From positions 1 to 33,174 of the forward strand of contig JAFIGB010000416.1 of assembly GCA_020831705.1 (NCBI GenBank): a DNA stretch of 33,174 nt, in the 5' to 3' direction. A program made the position numbers and the translations under genes. The DNA comes from Candidatus Sumerlaeia bacterium. Its GTDB lineage: Bacteria; Sumerlaeota; Sumerlaeia; SLMS01. Numbering within the stretch: the first letter of the stretch is position 1; each line of letters opens with the position of its first letter. Positions 31,131 to 33,174 of this stretch are shown one piece after another. Under the pieces are notes generated by a model. The model ran no database searches and had not been told where the DNA came from. It saw nothing but the letters and a program-made list of their open reading frames with translations.

Positions 31131-31929
31131 TCGTGCCTTCAAGGTATTCAATCCGGGGACATTGAACGAGGTCGTTGCCCTTGACCGGGTGAACCTGGAA
31201 GTCCCCGACGGCCAGTTTGTCGTCGTCATTGGATCGAATGGTTCGGGGAAGTCCACGATCCAGAACATCGTGGCAGGAACATTTCCCCCTGATGCGGGGA
31301 AGGTCATTGTGGATGGGAAGAACATCACGGAATGGCCGGAACATCGCCGCGCCCGCCTTATTGGCCGTGTTTTCCAGAACCCATTCAGCGGCACCGCACC
31401 CAACATGACGATTGCGGAAAACCTGAGCCTTGCCCTCAAGCGGGGCCGGCAGCGTTGGCTGGGCTGGGCTCTTCGTCGCGATATACAGGACCGTTTTCGC
31501 GAAATGATCAAGGGGCTCAATCTCGGCCTGGAGGATCGTCTACACACCGAGATTGGCGTGCTCTCGGGAGGACAACGCCAGGCATTGACGCTCCTCATGG
31601 CGACCTGTCTGGAGCCGCGCCTCCTCCTTCTCGACGAGCACACCGCCGCCCTGGATCCCAAAAGTGCCGAGCAAATCATTGAGATGACCGAAAACATTGT
31701 GCGCCGTGACAAGCTCACCACGCTGATGGTGACCCACTCCATGCATCAGGCGGTGACCTTTGGCGACCGTCTCATCATGATGCACCGGGGCCGCATTCGA
31801 CTCGATGTCAGCGGCGAGGGAAAAAAGTCCCTGACAATCAACGACCTCCTCGACCACTTCGATTCCCTTCGACGCGAGGAGCATCTTTCGGAGCATTCAA
31901 CGGAACTCGTGAACATCGAGGGGCTGTGA
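31117..31929 (+). CDS. ABC transporter ATP-binding protein
   Basis: ATPase of the same importer. In the 270-residue product Walker A is GSNGSGKST (39-47), the Q-loop is RVFQNPFSGTAPNMTIAENL, the signature is LSGGQRQ (149-155), Walker B is LLLLDEHTAALD, and the switch His lies in VTHSMHQAV. HTAALDPK is typical of the COG1101-type ATPases associated with TrpX-like systems. GGAGG lies at ideal spacing before ATG 31117. The gene ends 21 bases before the converging sugar-permease gene. Confidence 0.93.
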   Translation: MLKLDRAFKVFNPGTLNEVVALDRVNLEVPDGQFVVVIGSNGSGKSTIQNIVAGTFPPDAGKVIVDGKNITEWPEHRRARLIGRVFQNPFSGTAPNMTIAENLSLALKRGRQRWLGWALRRDIQDRFREMIKGLNLGLEDRLHTEIGVLSGGQRQALTLLMATCLEPRLLLLDEHTAALDPKSAEQIIEMTENIVRRDKLTTLMVTHSMHQAVTFGDRLIMMHRGRIRLDVSGEGKKSLTINDLLDHFDSLRREEHLSEHSTELVNIEGL

Positions 31930-31950
31930 TGCCTCCACTCCCCTGCCGCG

Positions 31951-32817
31951 TCACCCCTTGACGGCACCGACCGACAGCCCGCCGAGGAAGAACCGCTGGA
32001 GGAAGAAGAAGAGGATGATCACCGGCAACACGGCGATCACCGATCCTGCCGCGAGAATCTGCGTCCTGTCGACAAAGGCACCCGAAAGACGAGCGATTGT
32101 GATGGGGAGGGTGTACTTGTCCTCCGAGTAGAGAATAATCAGCGGCCAGAGGAAATTGCTCCAGCTTTGGATGAAAATAAACAGGGCCAGGGCGGCCACG
32201 GCGGGCTTGGTCAGGGGGAACATGATCAGTGCCCAGATCTTGAACTCCCCTGCCCCGTCAATACGTGCCGCCTCCTCCAACTCATTGGGGATGGAGTGGT
32301 AATACTGCTTGAGCAGGTAAATCCCGAAGGCACCAACCGCCGCGGGAGCCACCACACCGAGAAGGCTGTCAAACAGGCGCATTTCCAGGGACAGAAGGAA
32401 AAGTGGAATCATGTATAGCTGGAAGGGAATCATCAGGGTGCTGAGGATCAGGAGGAAGATAATCTTCGATCCGGGGAACTCCATGCGTGCCAGTGGATAG
32501 GCCGCCAGGGAGCAGAACAGCACATTCGACCCAACGGTCATGATCGCCACCAGGATGCTATTATAGAAGCCTTGGGCGATGCCGAAGTCCCTCCAGGTCT
32601 CGGTATAATTGCTCAGCGTGGCATTCGCGGGGATCAGCACCAGCTCATAGATGTTCCCCTCACCACGAATGGAGATGGAAAATAGCCAGAGGAACGGCCC
32701 GACGAAGATGACCAGAATGGCCAGCATGATAATATAGCGCAGGTAGTGGTGCTTTACGGCCTCCACGAGGCGCTCGCTAAAGGGCAGGTTGTTGTGTTCG
32801 GAAAATTCCATGCTCAT
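31951..32817 (-). CDS. Carbohydrate ABC transporter permease (MalG/AraQ type)
   Basis: Second permease of a sugar-type (CUT1) importer. The 288-residue product has six predicted TM helices. An N-terminal polar segment precedes TM1 (YIIMLAILVIFVGPFLWLFSISIR), then AAYPLARMEFPGSK, and the EAA loop is NELEEAARIDGAGEFKIWALIMFPL. The C-terminus FFLQRFFLGGLSVGAVKG is the MalG-type ending. Start ATG 32817 or the ATG two codons later; neither has a strong ribosome-binding site. It follows the other permease by 25 bases. Sugar unknown. Confidence 0.92.
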   Translation of the reverse strand: MSMEFSEHNNLPFSERLVEAVKHHYLRYIIMLAILVIFVGPFLWLFSISIRGEGNIYELVLIPANATLSNYTETWRDFGIAQGFYNSILVAIMTVGSNVLFCSLAAYPLARMEFPGSKIIFLLILSTLMIPFQLYMIPLFLLSLEMRLFDSLLGVVAPAAVGAFGIYLLKQYYHSIPNELEEAARIDGAGEFKIWALIMFPLTKPAVAALALFIFIQSWSNFLWPLIILYSEDKYTLPITIARLSGAFVDRTQILAAGSVIAVLPVIILFFFLQRFFLGGLSVGAVKG

Positions 32818-32842
32818 GGAAGGGGAAAACCTTTCGATCAGG

Positions 32843-33174
32843 TCAGGACTTGTAGGCTCGTTCCATCACGCGCACCGAGAGGGCGGTGAAGCAAAACAGC
32901 ATGGCAAAAAGGACAACACCCATGGCGCAGGCATACCCCATGTCAATTCCACCTCCTGGCCGGAAACCCTTCTCGTAGATCTCGAACACCAGGGTCTTGG
33001 TATTGAAGCGGCCATCGGTGAGCATGTATATCTCCTCGAAGACCTGAAGGGCGGCAATGGAGGAAAGGATTGCCGTAAGGGAAATGATGGGCCAAATGGA
33101 GGGGACGGTCACATTCCAGAAATTTTGCCAGACATTGGCACCGTCTATACGGGCGGCCTCGATGAGATCCTTTG
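32843..33174 (-). CDS. Carbohydrate ABC transporter permease (MalF/UgpA type), partial at window edge
   Basis: The C-terminal 110 residues of a sugar-type permease; the frame stays open to the edge of the window, so the N-terminus is missing. The first visible residues include the EAA loop KDLIEAARIDGANVWQNFWN, followed by VTVPSIWPIISLTAILSSIAALQVFEEIYMLTDG and two more TM segments, as in UgpA/MalF-type subunits. GGGIDMGYACAMGVVLF matches the penultimate helix. It is upstream of the MalG-type gene in the same direction, and the sugar-binding protein probably lies further upstream outside the window. Confidence 0.92.
   Translation of the reverse strand, partial: KDLIEAARIDGANVWQNFWNVTVPSIWPIISLTAILSSIAALQVFEEIYMLTDGRFNTKTLVFEIYEKGFRPGGGIDMGYACAMGVVLFAMLFCFTALSVRVMERAYKS

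Noticed and set aside
30471-31742. 423-residue minus-strand open frame
   Set aside because: Antisense to the ABC permease and ATPase genes; Ser/Arg-rich composition without family motifs.
1-33174. Frequent short words such as GTCTAT/ATAGAC and CTATAC/GTATAG through many genes
   Set aside because: My rough hand counts (about 18-20 each) are at most modestly above composition-based expectation (about 11-16), so I do not claim a motif. A proper k-mer count over the genome would decide.
1-33174. Search for CRISPR arrays, insertion sequences, phage genes and attachment sites
   Set aside because: No direct-repeat arrays with unique spacers, no transposase or integrase motifs, and no duplicated tRNA end next to tRNA-Gly were seen.

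Overview
The window is about 33 kb of dense chromosomal DNA, roughly 55-60% G+C by eye. It comes from a Gram-negative (diderm) bacterium: it carries an outer-membrane lipoprotein carrier (LolA), an LPS-assembly lipoprotein of the LptE type, several lipobox lipoproteins and an ABC exporter pair of the polysaccharide (Wzm/Wzt) type. Housekeeping genes (purA, rsmA, nusB, maf, dGTPase, tRNA-Gly) are mixed with transporters and envelope genes. Many products are recognisable only at family level, and several carry unusual insertions (NusB, OppB) or fusions (tandem binding protein, response regulator). This suggests a poorly sampled lineage rather than a well-known genus. The sequence alone does not let me name the phylum. 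I see no phage, transposon or CRISPR.

Layout. 1-204 is the 3' end of a membrane protein. 208-2746 (minus) is a glycogen-debranching-type glucosidase followed by a NUDIX hydrolase. 2942-5134 (plus) holds a lipoprotein, a hairpin, a class I aminotransferase and a small two-TM protein. 5162-8883 (minus) is a peptide/nickel-type ABC importer (binding lipoprotein, OppB-like, OppC-like) without ATPase genes. 8884-9297 is the longest gap; it precedes a secreted protein (9298-10104) that ends in a strong terminator. 10566-14397 (minus) is a four-gene set: transglutaminase-like protein, NusB, lipoprotein, Maf. 14556-21301 (plus) is envelope-centred: LolA, LptE-like, a membrane histidine kinase, a response regulator with a long helical C-terminal region, a peptidase S66 (LD-carboxypeptidase family) and a HAD phosphatase. 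21287-27309 (minus) reads purA, dGTPase, a basic-tailed coiled-coil protein, wzm, rsmA, wzt with very short gaps. tRNA-Gly(CCC) with its own terminator lies upstream of purA. 27862-31929 (plus) is a three-gene ABC importer whose binding protein is a fused tandem duplication. 31951-33174 (minus) has two sugar-type ABC permeases, the second cut by the window edge.

Most interesting points. (1) The response regulator at 18225-19496 ends in an R-X4-H motif of the kind that marks HEPN domains (many are RNases). It is translationally coupled to its kinase and lies among envelope genes; this would be a two-component system with a possible RNA-targeting output. (2) A regular array of five G-tracts (27647-27695) lies directly in front of tRNA-Gly. 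(3) A membrane-anchored tandem substrate-binding protein has its own permease and ATPase. (4) rsmA is inserted between wzm and wzt. (5) NusB and OppB carry large insertions.
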